Source: Rubrobacter calidifluminis (GTDB lineage Bacteria > Actinomycetota > Rubrobacteria > Rubrobacterales > Rubrobacteraceae). From it: 64,000 nucleotides of DNA. Below the pieces are notes generated by a model. It did no database searches, was not told the DNA's origin, and saw only the letters and a list, made by a program, of their open reading frames with translations. Location of the stretch: positions 51,043 to 115,042 of the forward strand of contig NZ_JAQKGV010000012.1 of NCBI RefSeq assembly GCF_028617075.1. Reading direction: 5' to 3'. The translations under genes and the position numbers were made by a program. Of the stretch, positions 18,026 to 26,789 are shown piece after piece. Position 1 is the stretch's first letter. Each line of letters opens with the position of its first letter.

Positions 18026-18946
18026 CTAGCCTCCGAAGGCCCCGGAGAGCCGGTGTCCGCGCAGGAATTCCCCGGCAGATAGCGGGCGCCCCCCGGGAAG
18101 CTGAAGCTCCAGGATCTCGAGCGCACCCTCGCCGCATCCGACCAGAAGACGCTCCTTCTGCGCCAGGATCTCACCCGGTCCAAGCCCTGCCACGTCACGC
18201 GCGATTCGGGTGCGCCAGACCTTGACGGGCCCCTCGACGTCGGGGTGGGTGGTTCGGGCTCCGATGTGCGGGGAGAGCGCCCGCACGTGATCGTGCACCC
18301 GCCGGGCAGGATCCTCCCAGCGGATGAACCTCTCCTCCGGCGAGATCTTCGCGGCGTAGGTGGCGCGGGAGTGATCCTGTTCCTCGAGGTGCAGGCGTCC
18401 GGCCTCGAGGTCGTCCAGGACCCGCACGAGGAGGTCCGCCCCGATCCGAGCGAGCCGCCCGGAGAGCTCGCCGCCGGTGGTCTCCGGGCCTATCTCCACC
18501 TCCTGCCTGAGCGCGACGGGGCCGGTGTCGAGCCTCTCGTCCATCTTCATGATCGAGACGCCGGTGACCTTCTCGCCGTTCATTATGGCCCGCTCGACGG
18601 GGGCCGCCCCGCGGTAGGCGGGCAGGAGGGAGGGGTGCACGTTGTACGCCCCGTGACGCGCCGCCTCGAGCACCTCTCTGCGGAGGATCTGGCCGTAGGC
18701 CGAGACGACCAGGACGTCGCTCGAGGAGGCTATCCGGTCCGTGACCTCCCCGATGTCCTCGGGCTGAACGAGATCGAGGTTACGTGAGGCGGCGAGCTTG
18801 CCGACAGGTGTCTGGGAAAACTTTCTACCCCGTCCCCGCCTCCTCGGTGGCTGCGATACAACGAGCCCAACCTCGTGTCCGGAGCCGAGCAGCCCCTCCA
18901 GGATATGCACCGCGAACTCCGGCGTACCGGCGAAGGCTACCTTCAA
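18026..18946 (-). CDS. fmt: methionyl-tRNA formyltransferase
   Basis: A 306-residue enzyme that formylates initiator Met-tRNA with 10-formyl-tetrahydrofolate. Visible are the N-terminal AFAGTPEFAV, the catalytic block NVHPSLLPAYRG, GVSIMKMDERLDTGP, and a C-terminal OB-type domain. The start is taken as TTG at 18946 because the family sequence begins there (LKVAFAGTPEF); the ribosome site is not strong. It lies 20 nt after def, the usual def-fmt pair. The longer open frame covers def and is a shadow. Confidence 0.93.
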   Translation of the reverse strand: MKVAFAGTPEFAVHILEGLLGSGHEVGLVVSQPPRRRGRGRKFSQTPVGKLAASRNLDLVQPEDIGEVTDRIASSSDVLVVSAYGQILRREVLEAARHGAYNVHPSLLPAYRGAAPVERAIMNGEKVTGVSIMKMDERLDTGPVALRQEVEIGPETTGGELSGRLARIGADLLVRVLDDLEAGRLHLEEQDHSRATYAAKISPEERFIRWEDPARRVHDHVRALSPHIGARTTHPDVEGPVKVWRTRIARDVAGLGPGEILAQKERLLVGCGEGALEILELQLPGGRPLSAGEFLRGHRLSGAFGG

Positions 18947-18966
18947 GGTGATGAGTCCGGAACCTT

Positions 18967-19464
18967 CTACTGCTGCCTGCCGGCCAGCGTTCGCTCCCGC
19001 ATCTCGCGCAGAGCACGCTTGCGCGACTCCCGGTCGGTACGGTCCAGGATCAGGATGCCATCCAGGTGGTCGATCTCGTGCTGCAGTATGATCGCCAGCG
19101 GCTCTTCGGCTTCGATCTCGACCGGGTCGCCCTGGAGGTCCTGGCCGCTCACGACCACCCGGCGCGCACGCTCCACGTCCACCTGCACGTGGGGTATGGA
19201 GAGACACCCCTCCGTGCTCGTGACGACCTCCGATGAACGCTCCCGGATCTCGGGGTTGACCAGCACGTAGTCCTTATCGTCGGCCGTGGCGACGAGGATC
19301 CGCTTGAGGTATCCGACCTGGTTGGCGGCAAGCCCGACCCCCTCGCTCGCGTGCATGGTCTCGATCATCTCCCCGGCCAGCCGGGCCAGCGACTCATCGA
19401 ACTTCTTCACCGGCGTGGCCCGGGACTTCAGGACGGGGTCGCCGAACTTCCTTATCTCGAGCAC
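18967..19464 (-). CDS. def: peptide deformylase
   Basis: A 165-residue metal hydrolase removing the N-formyl group from new proteins. All three motifs are intact: GVGLAANQVG (42-51), EGCLSIP (85-91, Cys87 metal ligand) and HEIDHLDG (129-136, His129, His133 and catalytic Glu130). It sits between priA and fmt in the conserved order. Confidence 0.97.
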   Translation of the reverse strand: MLEIRKFGDPVLKSRATPVKKFDESLARLAGEMIETMHASEGVGLAANQVGYLKRILVATADDKDYVLVNPEIRERSSEVVTSTEGCLSIPHVQVDVERARRVVVSGQDLQGDPVEIEAEEPLAIILQHEIDHLDGILILDRTDRESRKRALREMRERTLAGRQQ

Positions 19465-19470
19465 GTGAGA

Positions 19471-21678
19471 TCAGACCTCCTGTGGATCGATGGTGACGCG
19501 TACCTTAAGGCCCCGCGCCTTCTTCCTGCTCAACGCCGCGTACGGCTCGAGCGCGGCGGCCGCCACCCGGTACGGCTCCGTCCCGCGCAGGAGCAGGCGC
19601 CGCGAAGTTCCCTCGGGGCCGGGCGCCGGACCGATCGCCTCGACCCGGTGCCTGGCGGACTCTTCGAGAAAGAATTCTACCGCACGGGCCAGCGGTTCCC
19701 CGTCCCCTTCGAGGACGATCTCGGCGAGATGGGCGAACGGCGGATAGCCGAAGGCGCGCCGGCGGGACAGCTCGCTGCGCGCGAAGGCCGGATAGTCGCC
19801 CTCGAGGGCGGCGCGCAGGGCGTAGTGGTCCGGCACGCGGCTCTGCACCACGAGCAGGGTCCTGGTACGCTCCGTGGCCCGGTAGACCAGCCTGAAGGCC
19901 TCCTCGGTTCCCCGCACCCTCCTGCCGAGCAGGAGACCGTCCACATCCGGGAGCGCGACAACGTCCCACTCCGACGCGAGCATCGGCCGCGGGGTTCCCA
20001 CGACCACCCCGGCATCCTCCCTCTCCCTACGCCCGGCGGTGAGCAGACCGACCCTCCTCGCGAGGCGTCGGGAGAGCTCGGACCTCACCCCGTCGGCGGC
20101 AATCCCCGTGGTGCTCATCCTCCCGGAGCCACACTCCGGACACCTCCCGGTCCGAAGCTCGACCTTCCCGCACCCGTTGCACACGAGCGTCTTCTCGTCG
20201 CGGACGGAGAGGCTAAGACCGCAGCGCGAACAGACCGCCACGGCCCCGCACCCATTGCAGACGAGCACCCGGCCGTGCCCGACCCGGGTCACGACGACCC
20301 CAACGGACATGCCCTCCTCCACCGCCTGGCGGCAGGTCTCGACCAGGGAGCCCCCGAGCCGGGCCCCGGTGCCCCGCAGATCCACGACCCGGCCGGCCGG
20401 CCATCGGGTCCGCTCCGGCGGGGCGATCTCCTTCACCTCCCTCCCCCTGCGGGCGTAGAGCTCGAGGGAGGGGACGGGGGACAAAAACAGCGCGCTCGCC
20501 CCCTCGATGCGCGCCCGCTGCAGCGCGAGATCTCTGACGTGCAGCGGCACCCCTTCGTACCCCTCCTCCGCCCGGTGGGCGAGGTCCGGCTCTTCGAGGA
20601 CACAGATCGCCCCAAGCCTCTCGAACGGGACGAAGACGGCGGACCGCGTGCCGATCAGAACATCCACCCGCCCCGCACGCACCGCCCGGTGGATCTCCGC
20701 CCGCCCCTCCCGAATCCCGGCGTGGTAGACGGCGGCGGAGCGCCCCTCGGGGAGCACCCGGCCGACCTCCTGCGCCACCCTCTCCGCGTCCTCCCGGGTG
20801 GGCACGAGGACCAGGGTCTGGAACCCGTCCGAGAGGGCAGTACTTGCGAGCCCGGCGGCGACGAGCGGCTGGTCGGGCGAAGGACGGCGCCAGAGCCAGG
20901 CCCCGCCGCGCGCCATGACGGCGTCCATCTCTCTGGGAAAGGGACGCTCTTTCGGGTTCTCGCTCCCCCGGATCACCTCCGGAGGACGAACTTCGATCCG
21001 TACGGCCCCCCGCCCGGCGAGCCTGCGCAGGACGTCGCGGCGCGCTCCGGTCTCCTCCAGCAGCCGGCCGACGGGATACTCTCCCCCCCGGCAGACCAGC
21101 TCTTCGAAGAGACGCCTCTGCGGATCGGTCCACTCCCGCCCCCCGGAAACGCCCCCCACGACCACGGCCCACTTGCTCCTCTCGTCTTCCCGGACACCGG
21201 GGGCGAGTTCGACGAACCACTCCTCCTCGGCCCGCCTCAGGCGTTCGGGGCCGAGCGCCCGACGCAGAGCACGCCGGGAGACGAGGGCCCCCTCCTCGAA
21301 ACGCCCGCCCGGCAGGGGAGCCCGCACGCGGTAGTGGGTGGCATCCAACCCCGGCGGGAGCGTCCCCCGAAGGACCTGCGCCAGCGGCGCCGCCGCCCGT
21401 TCGGAAGCCCAGCGGCACAGCTCCACCAGCTCCGGCCCCGGGGAGAGCTCCTCCAGAACGCCCCTCACCTCCTCCGTCGCGCGGGAGAGGCTCCCCGGCG
21501 GCGAGACCTCGAGCACGACCCCGATCCGGGAGATCCCCGAGAGCGGCGCCACGACCGCAGAGCCCACCCCGACCCTCCCCTCCAGACGATCCGGAACCCG
21601 GTAGCCGAGCGGGGGCAGCGCGTGCGTGCCGATCAGGAGGCAGACCAGCGCCTCCATCTCCCCTGCGGGGTGCGCCAA
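19471..21678 (-). CDS. priA: primosomal protein N' (PriA) without helicase ATPase motifs
   Basis: A 735-residue PriA homologue for replication restart. The N-terminal DNA-binding part, the eight-cysteine zinc region (CNGCG, CSRCG, CNGCG, CPECG) and the C-terminal domain are recognisable. The helicase core is degenerate: where Walker A (GxTGSGKTE) should lie near 265-275 there is RRPSPDQPLVAAG, and the DEEH box reads LEEPDLAH. Known actinobacterial PriA proteins share this loss, so it is lineage-typical, not a pseudogene. Start choice: TTG 21678 just after the metK stop, or ATG 21657 (MEALVCLL). Confidence 0.9.
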   Translation of the reverse strand: MAHPAGEMEALVCLLIGTHALPPLGYRVPDRLEGRVGVGSAVVAPLSGISRIGVVLEVSPPGSLSRATEEVRGVLEELSPGPELVELCRWASERAAAPLAQVLRGTLPPGLDATHYRVRAPLPGGRFEEGALVSRRALRRALGPERLRRAEEEWFVELAPGVREDERSKWAVVVGGVSGGREWTDPQRRLFEELVCRGGEYPVGRLLEETGARRDVLRRLAGRGAVRIEVRPPEVIRGSENPKERPFPREMDAVMARGGAWLWRRPSPDQPLVAAGLASTALSDGFQTLVLVPTREDAERVAQEVGRVLPEGRSAAVYHAGIREGRAEIHRAVRAGRVDVLIGTRSAVFVPFERLGAICVLEEPDLAHRAEEGYEGVPLHVRDLALQRARIEGASALFLSPVPSLELYARRGREVKEIAPPERTRWPAGRVVDLRGTGARLGGSLVETCRQAVEEGMSVGVVVTRVGHGRVLVCNGCGAVAVCSRCGLSLSVRDEKTLVCNGCGKVELRTGRCPECGSGRMSTTGIAADGVRSELSRRLARRVGLLTAGRREREDAGVVVGTPRPMLASEWDVVALPDVDGLLLGRRVRGTEEAFRLVYRATERTRTLLVVQSRVPDHYALRAALEGDYPAFARSELSRRRAFGYPPFAHLAEIVLEGDGEPLARAVEFFLEESARHRVEAIGPAPGPEGTSRRLLLRGTEPYRVAAAALEPYAALSRKKARGLKVRVTIDPQEV

Positions 21679-22908
21679 CTACAGGCCGGCCGCCCGGCGC
21701 AGGGCCTCCGCGCGGGTCGTCTCCTCCCAGGTGAACCCCGGCTCCCGGCGCCCGAAATGCCCGTAGGCGGCGGTCGCCCCGTAGATCGGACGCTGCAGCC
21801 TGAGGTCGCGGATGATCGCCCCCGGCCTCAGGTCGAAGTGTTCCTCGACGAGCGAGAAGATGAGCGCCGGGTCCACCGTCTCGGTCCCGAAGGTGTCTAT
21901 GGCGAGGCTCACGGGCCGCGCCACGCCGATGGCGTAGGCTATCTGGACCAGACACCGCTCCGCCAGCCCGGCGGCGACGACGTTCTTCGCCACCCAGCGC
22001 GCGGCGTAAGACCCCGAGCGGTCCACCTTCGTCGGGTCCTTGCCGGAGAATGCCCCCCCGCCGTGGGGCACCGCGCCGCCGTAGGTGTCCACGATGATCT
22101 TCCGCCCGGTCAGGCCCGTATCCCCCTGCGGACCCCCGATCACGAACCGCCCGGTGGGGTTGACGATCACCTCCGCTTTCCTGCGGTCGAAGAGTTCCTC
22201 CGGCATCACCGGCTCTATGACGGCCTCGAGGAGATCAGTGCGGATGCGCTTCTCGACGCCTTCGCGGTGCTGCGCGGAGACGAGCACTTTCTCGACGGCT
22301 ACCGGGCGCGCTCCCTCGTAGCGTACGGTGACCTGGCTCTTCCCATCGGGGCGCAGGTACTCTAGCTCGCCGCTCTTGCGCACCTCCGCCAGCTTCCTCG
22401 TCAGGGCGTGGGCGAGCATTATCGGCAGCGGCATCAGCTCCTTGGTCTCGCGGCAGGCGTAGCCGAACATCATCCCCTGATCTCCCGCCCCGATCTCGTC
22501 GAGCCCCTCCCGCTCGCGGGCTTCGAGCGCGCGGTCCACCCCCTGTGCTATGTCCGCCGACTGGGGATCGATGGAGGTCATCACCCCGCAGGTCTCGGCG
22601 TCGAAGCCAAACTTCGCCCGCGTGTAGCCGATCTCCGAGATCTTCGCCCTGACGAGCGTCGGGATGTCCACGTAGGTCCTGGTCGTGATCTCGCCGGCCA
22701 CGATCACGAGACCGGTGGTGACGAGCGTCTCGCAGGCGACGCGGCTCGCCGGGTCGTCGGCGAGCGCGGCGTCGAGGATGGCGTCGGAGATCTGGTCGGC
22801 CACCTTGTCCGGGTGCCCCTCCGTGACCGACTCCGCCGTCAAAAGGTGCGACGTGCGCGCTCTCGCCCTCCCCCGGGCATCGGGCTCCGATACGGCCTTC
22901 TCAACCAT
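21679..22908 (-). CDS. metK: S-adenosylmethionine synthetase
   Basis: A 409-residue enzyme making SAM from methionine and ATP. Signatures are [10 protein letters not shown] (26-35), [12 protein letters not shown] near 142, [21 protein letters not shown] and the final [12 protein letters not shown]. The first about 20 residues (Glu/Arg-rich) are longer than in most MetK; a later start is possible. It overlaps coaBC by 8 nt. Confidence 0.97.
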   Translation of the reverse strand: MVEKAVSEPDARGRARARTSHLLTAESVTEGHPDKVADQISDAILDAALADDPASRVACETLVTTGLVIVAGEITTRTYVDIPTLVRAKISEIGYTRAKFGFDAETCGVMTSIDPQSADIAQGVDRALEAREREGLDEIGAGDQGMMFGYACRETKELMPLPIMLAHALTRKLAEVRKSGELEYLRPDGKSQVTVRYEGARPVAVEKVLVSAQHREGVEKRIRTDLLEAVIEPVMPEELFDRRKAEVIVNPTGRFVIGGPQGDTGLTGRKIIVDTYGGAVPHGGGAFSGKDPTKVDRSGSYAARWVAKNVVAAGLAERCLVQIAYAIGVARPVSLAIDTFGTETVDPALIFSLVEEHFDLRPGAIIRDLRLQRPIYGATAAYGHFGRREPGFTWEETTRAEALRRAAGL

Positions 22909-23983
22909 TCGACTTACGACCTTTCTTGCTCATCTCCTCGGCCATGACGTCCAGTATAGCCCCGGCGATCCTGCGTTTGGGGGCCCGTGGGAAGAACCAC
23001 TCGCGCCCGGCGCTCACGACGTACACCTCGTTCTCGTCGGCTCCGAAACCTATGTCGTCGCGCGAGACGTCGTTGCCGACGACGAGGTCGGCTCCCTTCG
23101 AGAGGAGCTTCTCCCGGGCTTCGTCGACGGGATCCCCGTGGATCGCGGCGAACCCCACCACGAAGAGGTCGGGGTTCCCGGCGCGGACCTCGCGCAGGAT
23201 GTCCCCGGTGGCGACGAGCTCGAGGGTGAGCTTCTCTTTGCGCTTCATCTTGCCCGGGAAGGGGGCGGCGGGGGTGAAGTCCGAGACGGCGGCGGCCATG
23301 ACGAGCGCGTCCGCCTCCTTCGCCCGCCGGAGGATCTCTTCCCGGATCTCGCCGAAGGTCTCCACCGGCACCCACCCGCTCCCGCCTCCGGCGACGTTCG
23401 CGGCGACCACCGTGACCTCCGCCCCCCTCGCCGCCGCCTCCTCGGCCACCGCGAGGCCCATCTTTCCGGAGGAACGGTTGCCTATGTAGCGCACCCCGTC
23501 TATCGGCTCGCGGGTCCCCCCGGCGCTGACCAGAACCTTCAGCCCCCGAAGGGGGCCGCCGATCACCCCGAAGACGGCCCGGGCGATCTCCTGCACCGGC
23601 GCCATCCTCCCCCCGGTCCCCTCGACCACGGCACACCCCCACCCGCGCAGCAGGGAGAGGTTGTCGCGCACCGCGGGGTGCAGCGCGCTCTGCGGGTCGA
23701 GGTCCGGTGCGATAACGAGCGGGGCGTCTTCACCAGGGCTCGTGAGCCCACCGGCGATCCGGGCTATCGTACCGGCGGACGCCGGAGCGTGGACGACGGC
23801 CGCGACCGGTCCCGGCAGGGCGGCCGGATCGTGAGCGAGCCCCGAGAAGGCGAGCGGCCCGACGAAGCGGGTCGCTCCCGGTTCTAAGGAGAGACCGACC
23901 TGATGCCCGGCGGCGAGAAGCCGCCGGCAGAGCTCCGGGGCCTCCAGCGCACCGGGCCCGGGCCCGACATGGAGTTGGATCAT
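22901..23983 (-). CDS. coaBC: phosphopantothenoylcysteine ligase with diverged decarboxylase domain (CoaBC)
   Basis: A 360-residue protein, shorter than usual CoaBC (about 400). The C-terminal CoaB domain, which joins cysteine to phosphopantothenate, is well conserved: [34 protein letters not shown] and the KMKRKEK lysine motif. The N-terminal CoaC (flavin decarboxylase) part is degenerate: it lacks the usual GGIAAYK start and active-site His; PASANT reads PASAGT; and the PxMNxxMW motif reads [10 protein letters not shown]. CoaC activity is therefore doubtful, though the ligase looks sound. The neighbours rpoZ and metK are in the standard order. Confidence 0.85.
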   Translation of the reverse strand: MIQLHVGPGPGALEAPELCRRLLAAGHQVGLSLEPGATRFVGPLAFSGLAHDPAALPGPVAAVVHAPASAGTIARIAGGLTSPGEDAPLVIAPDLDPQSALHPAVRDNLSLLRGWGCAVVEGTGGRMAPVQEIARAVFGVIGGPLRGLKVLVSAGGTREPIDGVRYIGNRSSGKMGLAVAEEAAARGAEVTVVAANVAGGGSGWVPVETFGEIREEILRRAKEADALVMAAAVSDFTPAAPFPGKMKRKEKLTLELVATGDILREVRAGNPDLFVVGFAAIHGDPVDEAREKLLSKGADLVVGNDVSRDDIGFGADENEVYVVSAGREWFFPRAPKRRIAGAILDVMAEEMSKKGRKSNG

Positions 23984-23992
23984 CCGCGGAGA

Positions 23993-24295
23993 TCAGGCCG
24001 CGCCCTGGTCCTCCTCCTGCTGCGCGGGATGATCCTCCCTCTGCTCCTGCCGGGGCTCTTCCTCGCCCCTGAAGCCCACCTTCAGCTTCCCGGCGCGCAA
24101 CTCTTCGATGGCGATGGTGAGAGGATGCTGGGAGCGGGTGGGAACCTGAGGCCCCGGGATGCCGAGCGACTCGTTGAGACCGAGGGTGGCGGTGTACTCG
24201 TTGATCTGACGGGCTCGCTTGGCGGTGGCCATGACCAGCGTGTACCGCGAGTCTACCTTCTCCAGAAGCTCGTCTATCCTGAGATCATCCAGCAT
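23993..24295 (-). CDS. rpoZ: RNA polymerase omega subunit
   Basis: A 100-residue small subunit that helps RpoC fold into the polymerase. The family core is seen in LLEKVDSRYTLVMATAKRARQIN (10-32) and HPLTIAIEELRAGK (57-70). The tail is Glu/Gln-rich. It overlaps the gmk end by 11 nt; gmk-rpoZ-coaBC is a very conserved trio. Confidence 0.94.
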   Translation of the reverse strand: MLDDLRIDELLEKVDSRYTLVMATAKRARQINEYTATLGLNESLGIPGPQVPTRSQHPLTIAIEELRAGKLKVGFRGEEEPRQEQREDHPAQQEEDQGAA

Positions 24296-24863
24296 CTTCG
24301 TCCTCTCCTTCGACGATCTTTCTGAGCAACTCTATCATGGCCGCGCTCGCCTGCTCCCTGTCGCCGTTGACCACCTCGTAATCGAACTCCTCCCGGGCGG
24401 CGACCTCCTTGACCGCGGTGGCCATCCTGCTCTCCAGCGACTCCCGGGTCTCGGTGGCCCGGCTCTCGAGCCGGCGCCGGGTCTCCTCGAGCGACGGGGC
24501 CCGTACGAAGATCATGACCGCATCCGGACGCTTCTTCTTTATCGCCCTGGCCCCCTGCAGCTCTATCCTGAGTATGACGTTTCTGCCCTCGGCAAGCAGC
24601 CGCTCGACGCTCTCTTTCGGCGTCCCGTAGAGGTTGCCGGAGTACTCGGCCCACTCGAGCAGCTTCCCCTCCCGGATCCAGCGCTCGAACTCCTCCCGGC
24701 TCAGGAAGACGTGGTCGCGCCCGTCGACCTCCCCGGGACGCGGGGGCCTGGTGGTCGCCGAGGCGACGAGCGCCAGGCTGGGGATCTCCGCGAGCGCCGC
24801 CTTTATCAGGGTGTCCTTCCCGGCTCCGGAGGGCCCGGAGACGACTATCAGCTTTCCCTGCAA
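24285..24863 (-). CDS. gmk: guanylate kinase
   Basis: A 192-residue GMP kinase. The P-loop is GPSGAGKDT (10-18); most family members have GKGT or GKST, so Asp17 is unusual though the Lys and Thr remain. The GMP-binding segments SATTRPPRPGEVDGRDH and EYSGNLYGTP and the lid Arg-rich helix (RRRLESRATE) are intact. It overlaps mihF by 16 nt and rpoZ by 11 nt. Confidence 0.95.
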   Translation of the reverse strand: MQGKLIVVSGPSGAGKDTLIKAALAEIPSLALVASATTRPPRPGEVDGRDHVFLSREEFERWIREGKLLEWAEYSGNLYGTPKESVERLLAEGRNVILRIELQGARAIKKKRPDAVMIFVRAPSLEETRRRLESRATETRESLESRMATAVKEVAAREEFDYEVVNGDREQASAAMIELLRKIVEGEDEDAG

Positions 24864-25171
24864 CCTAAAGCCCTGATCAGACGGTCCCTCTGCCCGTGCG
24901 TGAGCCCGACGAGCGTCTTGGAACGGCTTATCCTGGCCTCCCGCAGGAGCCGGCTCACCTTCACCCGCCCCATGCCCCGCAGCGCGAGCAACATCTCTTC
25001 CACCTTGGCCCCTTTGAGCTCTTCCGAGGGATCCATCAACAGGTCGTAAATGTCCAGCTCCCCGCTCTTGAGCTTGCGTTTCGCGGCAGCACGAGCGAAG
25101 CGCACCCGGTTTGCATCCTCGAGCGCGCTCAACCTCTGTTGCGCGGTTCTTTCCGGCGCGCGCCTCAGCAT
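24848..25171 (-). CDS. mihF: actinobacterial integration host factor (mIHF)
   Basis: A 107-residue basic DNA-binding protein of the mIHF type, unrelated to E. coli IHF. It shapes the nucleoid and aids phage integration in mycobacteria. The helix-two-turn-helix region VEEMLLALRGMGRVKVSRLLREARI (about 57-81) is typical: GMGRVKV is the DNA-contact turn. The start ATG at 25171 lies only 9 nt after a TATAAT box, so the message is probably leaderless. It heads the gmk-rpoZ-coaBC run. The frame is open far upstream but into non-coding sequence. Confidence 0.93.
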   Translation of the reverse strand: MLRRAPERTAQQRLSALEDANRVRFARAAAKRKLKSGELDIYDLLMDPSEELKGAKVEEMLLALRGMGRVKVSRLLREARISRSKTLVGLTHGQRDRLIRALGCRES

Positions 25172-25180
25172 TGATACGGG

Positions 25181-25189
25181 ATTATACCA
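25181..25189 (-). promoter_or_regulatory. extended -10 promoter of mihF, likely leaderless
   Basis: The minus strand reads TGGTATAAT, a perfect TATAAT with a TGn extension. Only nine bases separate it from the mihF ATG, so transcription should start at or within two or three bases of the start codon. No matching -35 is visible, as is common with extended -10 promoters. No Shine-Dalgarno sequence precedes the ATG. Confidence 0.6.
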
Positions 25190-25287
25190 TTCGATCTCCC
25201 CGACGAACGCGTAGCAATGAAGGTCATCGATCCGCAAGGATAACCCCGGCTTGGTACTACCGACACCTTTCTCGGAAGTCGAGCGAA

Positions 25288-25303
25288 TAGTACTACAGTT
25301 GTA
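25288..25303. repeat. left terminal inverted repeat of the IS
   Basis: TAGTACTACAGTTGTA, an exact reverse complement of the 16 bases at 26747-26762. Confidence 0.85.
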
Positions 25304-25305
25304 AA

Positions 25306-26694
25306 TCATGCCAGTAACACGCCTCTCCGCTTGTAGTGAGAGCGCCTGGCTACGGCCTGATGGTGACAACGCCACACCGACCACCAGAGCGCCTCTTCCC
25401 AGCGCGAAGGTCGTCGGTCGAGAACCAACCGCCACACAAGCCTGCGCACTTCGGAGACCGTCAGTTCCACGAGAGCCCTCGCTTTCTCTTGAAAGCCGAG
25501 AGGCTGTTGGTGCCCTCCCTCGTTCCGAGAGCCCCCTTTTCCTGTGAGGCTTCGATGTCTATCCCTTCGGCGCGAATGGCGGTGAGGAAGGCGTGGGCCA
25601 AGAGGGCGAGAGTGGTGTGACGGTACCAACCGTGCCAGCTTCTCACTTCGTAGTGAGAGAGGCCCACCTCTCCCTTTGCCTCCTCAAAGCCTCTCTCCAC
25701 CCGCCAGCGCATGCCGGCTACCCTCGCCAACTTTTCGAGTGTTGTGCCCTCGGGGGCGAAGACCGTGTAGGCAGTGAGTTCTTCGGGTTCCTCGATGGAG
25801 CGGCGCACAAGTAGCCACCGCTCGAAGCCTTCCTGTATCGGGGGGTTGAGTGGCAACCTGGTCCAGTCGTAGAGCCTCGGACCTTTCGAGCCGTCCCCAA
25901 CCGAGATACGCTTGAAGCCTTCCTCGGGTAGGAGTCTTCCTCGCCCAAGGGCTTCGAGTACTTCGCTGACGCGGTGTTGGTAGAAGCCGGCCCACACGTA
26001 AGCCTTGCCCGAGAGGGCCAAAACGTAGGGCTGCTCCCTCTCTTCGAGGAACATCCCAAGCCTTCTTGTGTCGCCGTAAACGCTGTCGGCGAGAACCCAG
26101 GAAGCCCTCACCCCTCCGTCCAAGGCGCGTCCGAGCATCTCTTTGGCAAGCTGGGGTTTGGTTCGCATCCCGACCTCTTCTGGCACCGCCGCCCTTTCGC
26201 GTCGCTCCATGTCTCTGGTCCACTCCTCGGGCAAATACAACTCGCGGTCGATGAAGGCCGCCCCTCGCTCGGAGGCATAGCACAAAAACACCCCACCTGA
26301 CAATTCTCCGTCTTGCCCGCGGTCCCCGTATACTGGCGCTTGACCCCGACGCTCTTATCCCCCTTCTTGATGAAGCCCGTCTCATCGATGATCAGAACAC
26401 CCTCATCGCACGCCAGATGCTCGAGGACGCACTCCCTCAAGTCGTCCCTGACGGCGTCGGCATCCCAGTTGGCTGTCCCAGGAGATGCTGGATACCATAA
26501 GGCGTGGCGTTGCCCGCCACCTCGGCCAACTGCCAGGAGTTCTTGCGCTCGGCCGCCGAAAGCAAACCCAGCAGATAGTCCTGCGCCCGGCGCCGAACCT
26601 CGCTGCGCGAGAAGCGCGGGGCGAGGCGCTCGTTGAGCGCCTCTAGCTCCCCAGTCCACGCCCTTACCATTTTCCGATTCACCATCTTTGGCAT
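25306..26694 (-). pseudogene. IS701-family DDE transposase, three frameshifts
   Basis: Four consecutive reading frames together spell one IS701-type transposase of about 460 residues. Frame 1 (from 26694) gives the N-terminus with WQLAEVAGNATPYGIQHLLG. Near 26474-26480 it shifts to frame 2 (NWDADAVRDDL, then the first Asp in LIIDETGFIKKG). Near 26290-26296, in a run of G, it shifts to frame 3 (CYASERG, RELYLPEEW, the second Asp in WVLADSVYGD, the Glu region WRVERGFEEAKGE). Near 25470-25510 it shifts to frame 4 (LTVSEVRRLVWRLV) and ends at 25306. All shifts are in the same direction and two look like single-base losses. It is very unlikely to make active enzyme. Confidence 0.85.
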
Positions 26695-26746
26695 CGCGAG
26701 CCTCCGTAATCTCGGATGAAGACATGATGCAAACGTCCTAGCTATC

Positions 26747-26762
26747 TACAACTGTAGTACTA
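26747..26762. repeat. right terminal inverted repeat of the IS
   Basis: TACAACTGTAGTACTA, exact reverse complement of 25288-25303. Only 27 bases separate it from the stop of the dppC-like gene. Confidence 0.85.
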
Positions 26763-26789
26763 AAACGCCGACGCGGAGTCTCCCGGTCT

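Larger units (their letters stand above)
25288..26762 (-). mobile_element. decayed IS701-like insertion sequence
   Basis: A 1475-bp element bounded by perfect 16-bp inverted repeats, with a single transposase reading frame of DDE type broken by three frameshifts. The transposase stop is two bases from the left repeat, the compact layout of an insertion sequence. Outer flanks are GCGAA on the left and AAACG on the right; no convincing target duplication is seen. It lies at the edge of the accessory island, between mihF and the dppC-like gene. Confidence 0.85.

Noticed and set aside
19351..22365. A plus-strand open frame of about 1000 codons antisense to priA and metK.
   Set aside because: It covers two well-supported genes on the minus strand and has low-complexity, Arg/Pro-rich content.
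25306..26694. Programmed frameshifting in the transposase.
   Set aside because: IS701-type transposases are single-frame; three shifts, one in a G run, are better explained by decay.
25283..26767. A target-site duplication flanking the IS.
   Set aside because: Flanks GCGAA and AAACG share no more than AA, and an IS701-type YTAR duplication could not be aligned.
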